A model generated the notes under the pieces. It searched no databases, was not told the DNA's origin, and saw only the letters and a list, made by a program, of their open reading frames with translations. Shown here one piece after another: positions 26,533 to 34,668 of a DNA stretch of 64,000 nt. The stretch is from AAA164-E04 sp964342825. GTDB lineage: Bacteria > Verrucomicrobiota > Verrucomicrobiia > Limisphaerales > AAA164-E04. Every line of letters begins with the position of its first letter. Position 1 is the first letter of the stretch. The stretch lies in assembly GCA_964342825.1 (NCBI GenBank), contig CAYFHO010000007.1, forward strand, positions 55,697-119,696, in the 5' to 3' direction. The position numbers and the translations under genes were made by a program.

Positions 26533-28395
26533 TTACTTAAGCAAATAGGCGCGGCTAATGAATTCGCCGCGTGTGTTTGCTGATTTCAGGGCTTCCCTTT
26601 GGTTGGTATTCCATTGAAATCGCTTGGACCAGGCATCTTTCAGATCCTGGTCCAGTTCTTTATCCAGATCCACCTGGTGACCGGGGAATGCATGATAATA
26701 TTGGCCAATTCTATGTGTTCCTCTTTGACCGTAAGTATCCATTCCTTTATCCAAATCTATGAATCCTCCGATAGAACCAAACCATTGGACGGCTGGGAAA
26801 CTCGGGGATTCTTCAGGGACATCGGATGTGTAGATGGTGGCAGTGCCTGTTGAATGCAGTCTTGCGCGTATCTTGGACGAACTGATTTCCTGCAGAGAGC
26901 TTTGATCCTCCATGGCGATGCCAATGGCTTCACCTGCCGCTTGCCCGAGAGACATCCAGATGGGCTCCAGTCTCAACGCACAGAAACCGACATGCGAACT
27001 TGAACAAACAACCGGAACGGCAAGATTGGATATTTTTTTCGGAAGAATCACCCCGTAAGGAATCTGGTATGGGGCGGCGCGTTGATAGAATTCTCCAGTA
27101 TGCTTGCCTCCAATCAACGGTCCCTCATGTGCGGTTCCATGACAGTTGGGACCGTAATCACCCATCGCGATGGATTCCGATTGAAACCGCGAACGTGCAT
27201 GGTTTGTATTCGTCTTTCTCTCGGTATCGGATTGGGTGAAAACATAAACGCCTTCCATGCGGCGTGCTTCTCGAATGTAGAGTTGTTCAGGCAGATGGTT
27301 ATTGAAAACCAATTCATCACGGCACAAGCCCCATTGATTTGTTTCTTCACGAAATTTATTTGGAACCGATGCATCGTTTTGAAGGAAATAAAGCATTCCG
27401 ATATTATGCTGGACATGCTTGTTGAAAATAAATTGTCGCTCTTCAAAATCACCATCGGGCCAGCCAAGATTTAAACCGGGGAGAGACAGGCGGACCAGGC
27501 TGTGAGAAACATCGTTGATATCTCTTTTTTGATTCGGAAGCTTGGGAGTCTGCCGCTTGTAAATCCCGCCCTGAAGTTTCATGTAAGGATCTCCAAAAAT
27601 TCGCTGGATACGCCCATGTTTCAACAAAGGAATCAGGTCCTGATATTGCGAAGATTGATAACCCTTGGGGCGTGATACCGGAACACGATTCTCGGGATCA
27701 TCTGTCATAGTGAGTCTAAAGTTATAGCCTTGCAATTGGCTGTCAGGAACGGCGGGAGCCAATGATTCACCGAACTCAGCTTTTCCTTCGCGACCTATTC
27801 GATATCGAACTTTTGCCGCCGCCATCAGGTCCCCTTCGTAAGATGCATCAATGAAATAGTCTGCAGTGATATTGATTTTGGAATCCCCTCGGATCAGTCG
27901 GATAGAAGTCAGTCTGTTATGATTTACGATGGCATCCACCAGTCTATGTTGAGTCAAGCGCTTGATATTTGGGAGTTCATCTACCATCGAACGCAGTATT
28001 CGGTAGTTGACCTCTGGACCGGCGTGAGTGCCTTCTAAACTATCTTTTACTTGAGAAGAATCTGGTCCGAAGTGTCTTTCATAGTGGGCAAGGACGCGTC
28101 GATTGAATTCGCGAAATAATCCGGTTCTTCCCTCAAAAGTTCTAAAGTCCGGATGTGTCAAACCATTAACAATCATGCCCCCAATTCTGGAATACGGTGT
28201 GATAAGCAGAATCGAAGTGGAGGGTTGCCTTCGAGCAAGGGCCACTGCGGCCGCGATGCCTCCTGGAGTTCCCCCGTATATCGCGACGTCCGTATGTTTA
28301 ATTTCAACAGCCAGGACAGTGATCAGCGGCCTGAAAAATATCAGGCATAATAATAATGTCATACTGTGCCTGATGAGAAACGGGGTGTTCTTCAT
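26533..28395 (-). CDS. FAD-dependent oxidoreductase (FAD_oxidored family), exported
   Basis: 620 residues. The N-terminus is hydrophobic (MTLLLCLIFFRPLITVLA) and is followed by an ADP-binding motif VAIYGGTPGGIAAAVALAR, then SRIGGMIVNGLTHPDF, which is typical of the PVC-abundant FAD_oxidored family. The C-terminal part has the conserved NLAVPVVCSSSHVGFCALRLEP and GQAAGEAIGIAM blocks that close the FAD site. The substrate is unknown; in glycan-degradation loci relatives are assumed to act on sugars. An AGGA lies 8 bases before the ATG. It converges with the dehydrogenase fusion, with only 19 bases between the two stops. Confidence 0.85.
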   Translation of the reverse strand: MKNTPFLIRHSMTLLLCLIFFRPLITVLAVEIKHTDVAIYGGTPGGIAAAVALARRQPSTSILLITPYSRIGGMIVNGLTHPDFRTFEGRTGLFREFNRRVLAHYERHFGPDSSQVKDSLEGTHAGPEVNYRILRSMVDELPNIKRLTQHRLVDAIVNHNRLTSIRLIRGDSKINITADYFIDASYEGDLMAAAKVRYRIGREGKAEFGESLAPAVPDSQLQGYNFRLTMTDDPENRVPVSRPKGYQSSQYQDLIPLLKHGRIQRIFGDPYMKLQGGIYKRQTPKLPNQKRDINDVSHSLVRLSLPGLNLGWPDGDFEERQFIFNKHVQHNIGMLYFLQNDASVPNKFREETNQWGLCRDELVFNNHLPEQLYIREARRMEGVYVFTQSDTERKTNTNHARSRFQSESIAMGDYGPNCHGTAHEGPLIGGKHTGEFYQRAAPYQIPYGVILPKKISNLAVPVVCSSSHVGFCALRLEPIWMSLGQAAGEAIGIAMEDQSSLQEISSSKIRARLHSTGTATIYTSDVPEESPSFPAVQWFGSIGGFIDLDKGMDTYGQRGTHRIGQYYHAFPGHQVDLDKELDQDLKDAWSKRFQWNTNQREALKSANTRGEFISRAYLLK

Positions 28396-28539
28396 AAACT
28401 GAATCCTGGATGAATTGCTTCGCTCGTCGGTATTATTGAAAACATCGCCGCCCAGACCCTGCTATGTTTTGTGCAGCCATTTCTCAGTTTCATTCATTGG
28501 TTTGATTGACAGTACAGCTTGTCTCGTCTGCAGAAAAAA

Positions 28540-29280
28540 TTATCGATAAGGTTGCTTTAGTTCCACCTTGGACTGCTTACGTTTCTTCCTCAGCTTCATG
28601 TTGACCATTTCGACTCCAAGCGAGAACGCCATGGCGAAGTAAATGTAGGCTTTCTTCACTTCGATGTGAAATCCTTCCAGGGTCAGGACAAAGCCGATCA
28701 GGATGAGAAAGCTCAAAGCCAACACTTTTAATGTTGGGTGTTTGTCAATGAAATGACTGACCTTGTTCACGAAGACAAGCATCACAATCATGGCAATAAC
28801 GACTGCGGCGACCATGACAGGAACTTGATCCACCATACCCACTGCAGTGATCACGGAGTCGAGAGAGAAAACCACATCAAGTAACATGATTTGAAACAGT
28901 ACGCTTCCCATCGTCACTGTCATGCCGCTGGTTTTATGACCATCCTCGCCTTCAAGTTTATGGTGGATTTCGTGAGTTGCTTTGCCGATTAAGAATAAGC
29001 CACCGAACAGTAGGATGAGATCTCGCCCGGCAAAATCGTGGCCTAGAATAGTGAAAAGGGTCGTTGTTAATTTTGCCATCCAGGCGATTCCCATTAGCAG
29101 CACGATTCGAGAAATCAGAGCAAGGGCCAATCCAATTTTACGGGCTTTGTCCTGTTGTTCTTTGGGTAATTTTCCCGCAAGAATCGAGATGAAGACAATA
29201 TTATCGATTCCCAGCACGATTTCTAGAAGGGTCAGAGTCAATAAGCTGACCCAAATCTCCGGTGACATGATCCATTCCAT
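28540..29280 (-). CDS. TerC-family integral membrane protein
   Basis: 246 residues with about seven hydrophobic segments. The two family signatures are present: TLLEIVLGIDNIVFISI in the first helix and DVVFSLDSVITAVGM mid-protein, each with the paired acidic/Asn residues. After the Lys/Arg-rich cytoplasmic tail there is no CBS domain, so it is the short form (YoaE/YgdQ-like N-terminal half). TerC/Alx relatives export Mn2+ or affect membrane-protein metalation. The start may be the ATG at 29280 or the one at 29268. It lies 60 bases downstream of the MCE gene on the same strand and could be read from that operon. Confidence 0.88.
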   Translation of the reverse strand: MEWIMSPEIWVSLLTLTLLEIVLGIDNIVFISILAGKLPKEQQDKARKIGLALALISRIVLLMGIAWMAKLTTTLFTILGHDFAGRDLILLFGGLFLIGKATHEIHHKLEGEDGHKTSGMTVTMGSVLFQIMLLDVVFSLDSVITAVGMVDQVPVMVAAVVIAMIVMLVFVNKVSHFIDKHPTLKVLALSFLILIGFVLTLEGFHIEVKKAYIYFAMAFSLGVEMVNMKLRKKRKQSKVELKQPYR

Positions 29281-29340
29281 AACTTATCCAGTCGAAAGTC
29301 TTTTAATTCTGTCTGAAGTTTTATTTGCAGTCCTAACCGC

Positions 29341-30378
29341 TTAAAACAAGTTGCCTACAGCCATACCGATCACGCTCATGGGACCCTGGTCCTCCAGGCT
29401 TTCGGTGGCCTTGTTCACTTTTTGTAAAGTGGTAGTTGCGTTATTCAGCAGGGCAGGATCATTGATCAACATTCCTATACTGCCCTCACCTTGATTCAAT
29501 TTCACAAGGATCTCCTTCAGGTTGTTCATGGCAACAGTCGTTTCCTTGTAAAGGGTGTCATCTGTTGTGAGTTTTCCCAATGTTCCACTTCCTTCATTCA
29601 GCTTGGTGACAATATTTCGAGCGTCCATGACCGCCAGGTTGATTTCGTCAGCAGTATGCTGAAGTTTGGCGACTGTCGCATTTGCCGTCTCATAAAACTC
29701 CGGGTCTGAAACCAATTTTCCAATCGTCCCTTCACCTTGGGCTATTTGATTGGACACTTGTTCGAAGTTGGACAGCATGGTGGTGAGTTTATCTTTGTTT
29801 TCCTGGATCAAATCGCCCACCGGTCCGAGGATGTCACCAAAGGTATCCCCTGAAAAAGAAGAGGTCATGTTTTCTACCCCTGAAGCCACCCCTTCAAGTT
29901 TAGCCATCAAGGTACTGAGGTCGGGTTGCTCCCTGGTCGTGAGTACGGTTCCATTCTCGATGGGGAGACCGGAGTCTCCAAACTTTACCGCCACATAGTG
30001 CTGCCCCATCAATCCTTCAAATTGTATGGAAGCCTCGCTGTCGGTGCGAATGGCAGCTTGTTTGTCCTGATCGATTTGCAGTCGAACCAGAACTTTGTTG
30101 GAATCAAAAGCAATCGAATCCACACGCCCTACCTGAACACCTGCAACCTTGACCGGATCCCCTGTCTTCAAGTCTTTGATGTTTTCAAATCGGGTGTCTA
30201 CTGTGATCGATTCTGAAAAAAAGTTTACTGATCCGGCGACTTCCATAAGCACAAACGCCGCAATCAGTGCAATAATGATGAACAATCCCACTTGTGCTTC
30301 TGATGAGCCGTTGCCCTGGTTCTTTTTGTTTGAGCCGGAAGAAGGTTGGGGGGGATTTGATTTGGATTCTGCAGTCAT
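29341..30378 (-). CDS. mlaD: MlaD-like MCE-domain protein
   Basis: 345 residues. A polar cytoplasmic N-terminus (about 30 residues, Ser/Asn/Pro-rich) is followed by one membrane anchor (VGLFIIIALIAAFVLMEVAG). One MCE domain spans about residues 60-140 (LKTGDPVKVAGVQVGRVDSI, EGLMGQHYVAVKFGD). The C-terminal 180 residues are alpha-helical with three spaced G-x-G-T/S-I/L-G-K/M-L modules, a common extension in MCE proteins that helps form a periplasmic lipid tunnel. It receives or delivers phospholipid with the MlaE/MlaF ABC transporter. The gene is 4 bases downstream of the ATPase gene, third in the operon. Confidence 0.9.
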   Translation of the reverse strand: MTAESKSNPPQPSSGSNKKNQGNGSSEAQVGLFIIIALIAAFVLMEVAGSVNFFSESITVDTRFENIKDLKTGDPVKVAGVQVGRVDSIAFDSNKVLVRLQIDQDKQAAIRTDSEASIQFEGLMGQHYVAVKFGDSGLPIENGTVLTTREQPDLSTLMAKLEGVASGVENMTSSFSGDTFGDILGPVGDLIQENKDKLTTMLSNFEQVSNQIAQGEGTIGKLVSDPEFYETANATVAKLQHTADEINLAVMDARNIVTKLNEGSGTLGKLTTDDTLYKETTVAMNNLKEILVKLNQGEGSIGMLINDPALLNNATTTLQKVNKATESLEDQGPMSVIGMAVGNLF

Positions 30379-30382
30379 GTTA

Positions 30383-31168
30383 TTACCTTTTGTTTAATCT
30401 TACTTCGGATTGATAATCTTCGATTTTTCCTGCGTTTAAAAAGCGTTGTGTGTCTTCGTCTGCGTGTTTCAACAGTGCTTCGGGGGATTCAGGTTCCGAT
30501 ATGCAGCCTTTTTGCATGATGGCAATTTTATGACCGATACCAAATGCCAGATCTCGATCATGTGTGACGACAATGGATGTTGTTCCGTATTCCTGGTTGA
30601 GATGCAGGATTTGTTTCCCTATGTTGAATGCATTCTCGGGATCGAGCTCACTGGTGGGCTCATCGTAGAAAATCATTTGTGGATTGATGGCCAGGGCTCG
30701 AGCGATGGCAACCCGTTTTTTCATGCCTCCCGAAAGGCTGCTGGGCATTTTATATTTGTCATCCGCCACGTTCAGACCGACTTTTTCCAGGGAATCGTCC
30801 ACGATGGCATCGATTTCATCCGCGGGCATCCGTTTATATTCTTTAAGGTACAACCCCACATTCTCACCCACTGAAATTGAATTTAATAAACCTCCCGATT
30901 GAAAAACTATGGCCAATTCGAGTTGCTCTCTGACAATTGGATCGTGGATGGAACGGTCGTTTAATAGGACAACCCCATCGTCGGGCGATTCCAGACCAAT
31001 CAAATGTCGCAATAACACGCTCTTACCGCTACCGCTGGGCCCCATGATCACAAAAATGCTATGCGCATCGACCTCGAAATGGATCCCTTTGAGTACGGCT
31101 TTACCGTCGTAGGATTTTTTAAGGTCCTTGACTTTTAGGTTGATGCTCTGTGGTTGGGATAGGTTCAT
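30383..31168 (-). CDS. mlaF: MlaF-like ABC transporter ATPase
   Basis: 261 residues. All ABC motifs are intact: Walker A GPSGSGKSVLLRHL, Q-loop VFQSGGLLNSIS, signature LSGGMKKRVAIARAL, Walker B MIFYDEPTSELDP and the switch His in VVTHDRDLAF. LSGGM and the spacing fit the MlaF subfamily, which powers phospholipid movement between the inner membrane and the MCE protein. Its ATG overlaps the stop of the permease gene (ATGA), showing translational coupling. No separate MlaB-type STAS gene is present here. Confidence 0.93.
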   Translation of the reverse strand: MNLSQPQSINLKVKDLKKSYDGKAVLKGIHFEVDAHSIFVIMGPSGSGKSVLLRHLIGLESPDDGVVLLNDRSIHDPIVREQLELAIVFQSGGLLNSISVGENVGLYLKEYKRMPADEIDAIVDDSLEKVGLNVADDKYKMPSSLSGGMKKRVAIARALAINPQMIFYDEPTSELDPENAFNIGKQILHLNQEYGTTSIVVTHDRDLAFGIGHKIAIMQKGCISEPESPEALLKHADEDTQRFLNAGKIEDYQSEVRLNKR

Positions 31169-31908
31169 TCAATATAAACAAACAGGCGTGTGATAAAGTA
31201 ATCGAGAATGAGAATAAATACGATGGATTTGACCACAGACTGAGTAACCGCCTGGCCGATGGCTCTCGGACCACCAGATGTTTGCAGTCCTTGAAAACAA
31301 CTGACCAGTCCAATCACCACCGCAAAAATCAGACTCTTGGAGATGCCATGGGCCAAATCCGGCCATTCGACGGCAATTCTGAGGTTGCTCATATAGGTTT
31401 GATAGCTGATGGCAATATTGCTGTTTGCAATGGAAACCAGGCCTCCGCCCAGCCAACCAACCAGGATCGAGAACATGACCAGCATCGGAAGTGCAAACGT
31501 GATGGCAACCATCCGGGGAAGCACCAGGTAATGGATCGGATTGATCTTCATGGTTTTAAGAGCATCTATCTCCTGATAAACCCGCATGGATCCGAGTTCG
31601 GCTGTCATGGCTGATCCTACGCGGCCTGCGATGAGGATCGCCATCATGACAGGCCCCAGTTCTTTACACATTGAAAGGCCGACCAATTGGCCGATGACAA
31701 ACGGTAACCCCCGTTCAGCAAGCACAGGACCCGATTGAAGCGCGAGCACACCTCCAATGAACAGAGAAAGAATACAGCTCATCAGTAACGAGGCATTTCC
31801 GATTTCAAAAAAGGCAGATATCACCTTCTGACGTTCTCTCCAAGTGTATGGAAGCGCTTTAAAGGTCTCCAAGCCCAGCATGATGATGGCTCCAATGGAT
31901 CGGATCAT
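31165..31908 (-). CDS. mlaE: MlaE-like ABC transporter permease
   Basis: 247 residues with five to six membrane segments. MlaE-family blocks are visible: KELGPVMMAILIAGRVGSAMTAELGSMRV, EIDALKTMKINPIHYLVLPRMVA and the C-terminal GPRAIGQAVTQSVVKSIV. It forms the inner-membrane core that moves lipids with MlaF and the MCE protein. It is coupled to mlaF by a 4-base overlap and follows the WPL-repeat gene by 56 bases. Confidence 0.92.
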   Translation of the reverse strand: MIRSIGAIIMLGLETFKALPYTWRERQKVISAFFEIGNASLLMSCILSLFIGGVLALQSGPVLAERGLPFVIGQLVGLSMCKELGPVMMAILIAGRVGSAMTAELGSMRVYQEIDALKTMKINPIHYLVLPRMVAITFALPMLVMFSILVGWLGGGLVSIANSNIAISYQTYMSNLRIAVEWPDLAHGISKSLIFAVVIGLVSCFQGLQTSGGPRAIGQAVTQSVVKSIVFILILDYFITRLFVYIE

Positions 31909-31964
31909 TTGAAAAAAGTTATCAATTCAATCAAGTTGAATCTAAACATGAAGCTCTTGAACTT

Positions 31965-33416
31965 TCAAGCCGTTGGCTTGCTGGAATTGAAGGGAATGAA
32001 GAAAATCCGATACCTTCTATTGGACTCCTGTCGCTCGTATTGGAACAAACCGAACAAGAATGAGATTTTGCGAGATTTTTTGGACCGCTCAGAACGGTAA
32101 AGGTTCCAAAAAATCGATTGGCTCGACTTGCCAGTTTTCCCATTGGTTTCTGATCTCCAGATCGACCAGGCGTGTGAATAGTTGCGTTCAACACTTTCAT
32201 TGCCTGGAAGAATAGGCTCCAACAGGGCAAGTGCCTGAAAACGTCGGTCGCCGTCCTTGTTTTTGAACTTGGTGAACAAGGGCCACAAATTCCACTGCTC
32301 GAACGTTGTTTCCTGACTGGAATGATCGCGTTCCTCCACATGGCTGTACAGGTAGGCCAGCACCTGGTGCCGCGCTCTTACAGAAACTTTGTTGATGCGC
32401 TCCCGGTAGCGGTAAACTGGCCATAGTAAAAAGTCGCTTCTGAGGCTGATGTTGTGACTGTGACCATACAAAGGCCAGAATCTTCGGGTGTATTTGCCTT
32501 CGCCATCTGCCCAGACAATGAAAGGCCAGGGGGCGCCATATTCACGATATTGCTTTTCCCTGTCATGAGTCACCGTCAATCCCAACGGCCATGGAACAGT
32601 GGTCGAATCGCGGTTAGGGGACCTTTCGTAACTATAAAAAGGAATGAATGCTCCCTGAAATTTCGGGTTTGAAGTTCCGATACCTTCCTGGTGTTGGAAG
32701 AATAAGGGCCATGCGAGCATCAGTTTCCGATGGCCTCCCACCATTTCCTCCTCACCGTCCAAAAGAGTGCGCTTGGTGATATATTTGAATTCCCATCCTG
32801 CGAGAGGCCATACCTGCCACCCTTGCAGCGATTCGCCAGTTCTGTAATGAAAGATTGGAGCCAGATAGTTTCTCGTGATCACATCACTCTTTCGAGTTTT
32901 CACATAGAGCGGCCACAAAACAAAATCGATTTCATCTCGCAGAAAACGTCCCTTCATGTGTCCGTAAAAGGGAAGGAAAGCGGTGTAATTTTGCGCGGGA
33001 TCATCGCTGCGTTGATGGTAATAAATGGGGAAAATGGCGATGCGATCTGCATTTGAATCGATTTCATTTTGGCCGCCGTATGCGCTGGAAAACTGAAGGA
33101 ATTGAATCCTGTATTCGTCGCCAACTCGATCATGTCCCAATACGGGATAAAGGAAATCCCATTCATCCGCATCAATGGCAGTGTCCCTTATACGGGAGAA
33201 AAGAAATGGCACGCCCCATGTATGCTTTGTTTCGTAGGTTTCTCGATATAAAAGCGGACCAAAGAATTCCTCCCTCAAACCTTCTTTCAGGGTCGATTCG
33301 TAGGATTGTGCCAAAGGGCCAAAAGCCCATTCAGCTTGTACACTGGACATGATCCATACCCAGGCGAATGGTAAAAGCAGAAAATGGGGTAGTTTGTTAT
33401 GTCCTTGTTTTTTCAA
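31965..33416 (-). CDS. Exported WPL-repeat protein heading the mla operon
   Basis: 483 residues with a signal peptide (KLPHFLLLPFAWVWIMSSVQA/E). The mature part is built of repeated short aromatic strands of the form W/F-P-L/F-Y/F: FLPFYGH, VLWPLYVK, FIPFYSY, FWPLYGH, LLWPVYRY, NLWPLFTK, FFIPF. These alternate with charged, Arg/Asp/Glu-rich loops, a pattern expected for beta-strands of an outer-membrane barrel or a beta-layered surface protein. I recognise the repeat style from PVC and deltaproteobacterial hypothetical proteins but know no function. Being the first gene, 56 bases before mlaE, suggests a partner on the outer-membrane side of the lipid pathway (inference). Confidence 0.72.
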   Translation of the reverse strand: MKKQGHNKLPHFLLLPFAWVWIMSSVQAEWAFGPLAQSYESTLKEGLREEFFGPLLYRETYETKHTWGVPFLFSRIRDTAIDADEWDFLYPVLGHDRVGDEYRIQFLQFSSAYGGQNEIDSNADRIAIFPIYYHQRSDDPAQNYTAFLPFYGHMKGRFLRDEIDFVLWPLYVKTRKSDVITRNYLAPIFHYRTGESLQGWQVWPLAGWEFKYITKRTLLDGEEEMVGGHRKLMLAWPLFFQHQEGIGTSNPKFQGAFIPFYSYERSPNRDSTTVPWPLGLTVTHDREKQYREYGAPWPFIVWADGEGKYTRRFWPLYGHSHNISLRSDFLLWPVYRYRERINKVSVRARHQVLAYLYSHVEERDHSSQETTFEQWNLWPLFTKFKNKDGDRRFQALALLEPILPGNESVERNYSHAWSIWRSETNGKTGKSSQSIFWNLYRSERSKKSRKISFLFGLFQYERQESNRRYRIFFIPFNSSKPTA

Positions 33417-33462
33417 TTTAAGGGGGCATCCATTCCAGATCTTATCCTCTATGTGAGTGTCC

Positions 33463-33517
33463 GGAAAAACAAAAGATCCAGACCAAGCATTCTTTGAGTT
33501 TGCTTAGCCTGGATCTT
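33463..33517 (-). terminator. Rho-independent terminator of infC
   Basis: Read on the minus strand, AAGATCCAG (33517-33509) pairs with CTGGATCTT (33481-33473), extended by AAGCA/TGCTT after a small internal mismatch. The hairpin is followed by TTGTTTTT. It lies about 30 bases after the infC stop and separates it from the WPL/mla operon. Confidence 0.85.
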
Positions 33518-33548
33518 GTATGAAAGCAGGTGTCTTGAAAACGAAAAA

Positions 33549-34265
33549 TTATTCGGAATCGGAAACTGGATCTGTTTTGTTTTCCGGCTTCTTATCCACC
33601 GTTTCTACAGGTGTTTCGTCTGCATGCTCTTCGTGCGCTTCATCGACATGCTCATCCACGTCACCCTCATCCGCAGCCAGGGCCTCTTCTGAAATATGCG
33701 CAAGATGTTTGCCGAATTTGCGCTCCTGCTGAGCTTTGGGGAGTGGAGAAAGTGTCATGGAGATACGTCGTCCCTTGAGGTTTGGACGCACATCCACCTT
33801 ACCCATCGTGCTCAGATCTTCACAGACCTTGTTCATCATATCAAAGCCAAGATTCCTGTGCGCGTTTTCACGTCCACGAAAACGCAGTTGAACCAACAGC
33901 TTGTCACCTTGGCCTAAGAATCGCTCAGCCCTTGCCAGCTTGATGCCGTAGTCGTGTTCATCAATTGCGATGCGCAGCTGGATTTCCTTGGTCTTTTGCT
34001 TGTGGGTTTCCGAGGCCTTTTTCTTTTTGGAAAGCTCGTACTTGTATTTTCCATACTCGATGATGCGGCAAACGGGGGGGGTAGCGTTGCCGGCAATCTC
34101 AACGAGGTCCATGCCGGCATCCTTTGCCAGTTTGATGGCCTCTCGTGTGTCCATGACAACATTTTTCTCGCCATGAACAACCCGTACTTCCCGGGCCCTG
34201 ATTCGGTGGTTCACTCGAGTTGTATCTCGAGGTGTCCTTTTGAAGAATCTCTTTTTTCCTTTAAT
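33549..34265 (-). CDS. infC: Translation initiation factor IF-3
   Basis: 238 residues if started at the ATT codon at 34265. A conventional search would place the start at GTG 34214 and lose the basic N-terminus. The ATT is in frame, has AGGAG 6-7 bases upstream and yields the usual Lys/Arg-rich lead before RVNHRIRAREVRV. AUU is the classic start of infC and lets IF-3 limit its own synthesis. The N-domain (IRAREVRV, EYGKYKYE), linker (Lys-rich KKKKASETHKQK) and C-domain (RFRGRENAHRNLGFDMMNKV, RRISMTLSP) are all present. About 45 extra residues at the C-terminus are acidic and His-rich. rpmI and rplT, the usual partners, do not follow. Confidence 0.95.
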   Translation of the reverse strand: MKGKKRFFKRTPRDTTRVNHRIRAREVRVVHGEKNVVMDTREAIKLAKDAGMDLVEIAGNATPPVCRIIEYGKYKYELSKKKKASETHKQKTKEIQLRIAIDEHDYGIKLARAERFLGQGDKLLVQLRFRGRENAHRNLGFDMMNKVCEDLSTMGKVDVRPNLKGRRISMTLSPLPKAQQERKFGKHLAHISEEALAADEGDVDEHVDEAHEEHADETPVETVDKKPENKTDPVSDSE

Positions 34266-34277
34266 AACTAGCTCCTG
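34263..34277 (-). promoter_or_regulatory. infC Shine-Dalgarno and AUU start region (autoregulatory)
   Basis: On the minus strand the sequence CAGGAGC, a 5-base spacer and ATT form the initiation site. In E. coli IF-3 discriminates against its own AUU start, giving negative feedback; the same logic is expected here. Confidence 0.8.
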
Positions 34278-34471
34278 ATTAGTAACTTATGTTTTCAGAT
34301 CGACTGATAAACAGGTTGATTTTTCCAAAAAATACTCCGTGATTCAAGCTTTAATCTAATCGTAGGGTGAATGTTTTTTCGCAAGGCACGTGGAGTTGAA
34401 TGTTACGTTTTCAGGAGAGTCAGCCCGTTTTGATCAAATCCACAGTGGCGCTGGTAGTGTCAATAGTAGGG

Positions 34472-34503
34472 ACTGACCCCCAAATCTTGCAAGGGTGTTG
34501 CCA
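34472..34503 (+). repeat. 32-bp direct repeat, left copy (gap edge)
   Basis: Begins ACTGACCCCCAAATC and ends GGTGTTGCCA. It is identical to 34604-34635 and directly abuts the first N. Confidence 0.95.
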
Positions 34504-34603
34504 NNNNNNNNNNNNNNNNNNNNNNNNNNNNNNNNNNNNNNNNNNNNNNNNNNNNNNNNNNNNNNNNNNNNNNNNNNNNNNNNNNNNNNNNNNNNNNNNN
34601 NNN
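34504..34603. other. Assembly gap (100 N)
   Basis: Exactly 100 Ns, the usual placeholder for a gap of unknown size. Both edges carry the same 32-base sequence, so the assembly probably broke in a repeated element. Confidence 0.98.
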
Positions 34604-34635
34604 ACTGACCCCCAAATCTTGCAAGGGTGTTGCCA
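34604..34635 (+). repeat. 32-bp direct repeat, right copy (gap edge)
   Basis: Identical to 34472-34503 and starts at the first base after the gap. The preceding context of the left copy (TAGGGACTGACCCC) contains a near-palindromic core like those of REP/IS200-type short repeats. Confidence 0.95.
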
Positions 34636-34668
34636 TGGAGGGGGAGGAGGTTATATATTGGTTCCACA

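Larger units (their letters stand above)
34266..34668. other. Intergenic region containing the assembly gap
   Basis: About 403 bases between infC and the DUF1549 gene. It holds the infC 5' region, a 32-bp direct repeat on each side of the gap, and the gap itself. No gene is supported in the visible bases. The frames that cross the Ns are artefacts. Confidence 0.8.

Noticed and set aside
34627..34668. Upstream GTG start for the DUF1549 gene
   Set aside because: It lies inside the 32-bp repeat and would put a basic, non-signal sequence before a good signal peptide at 34669.
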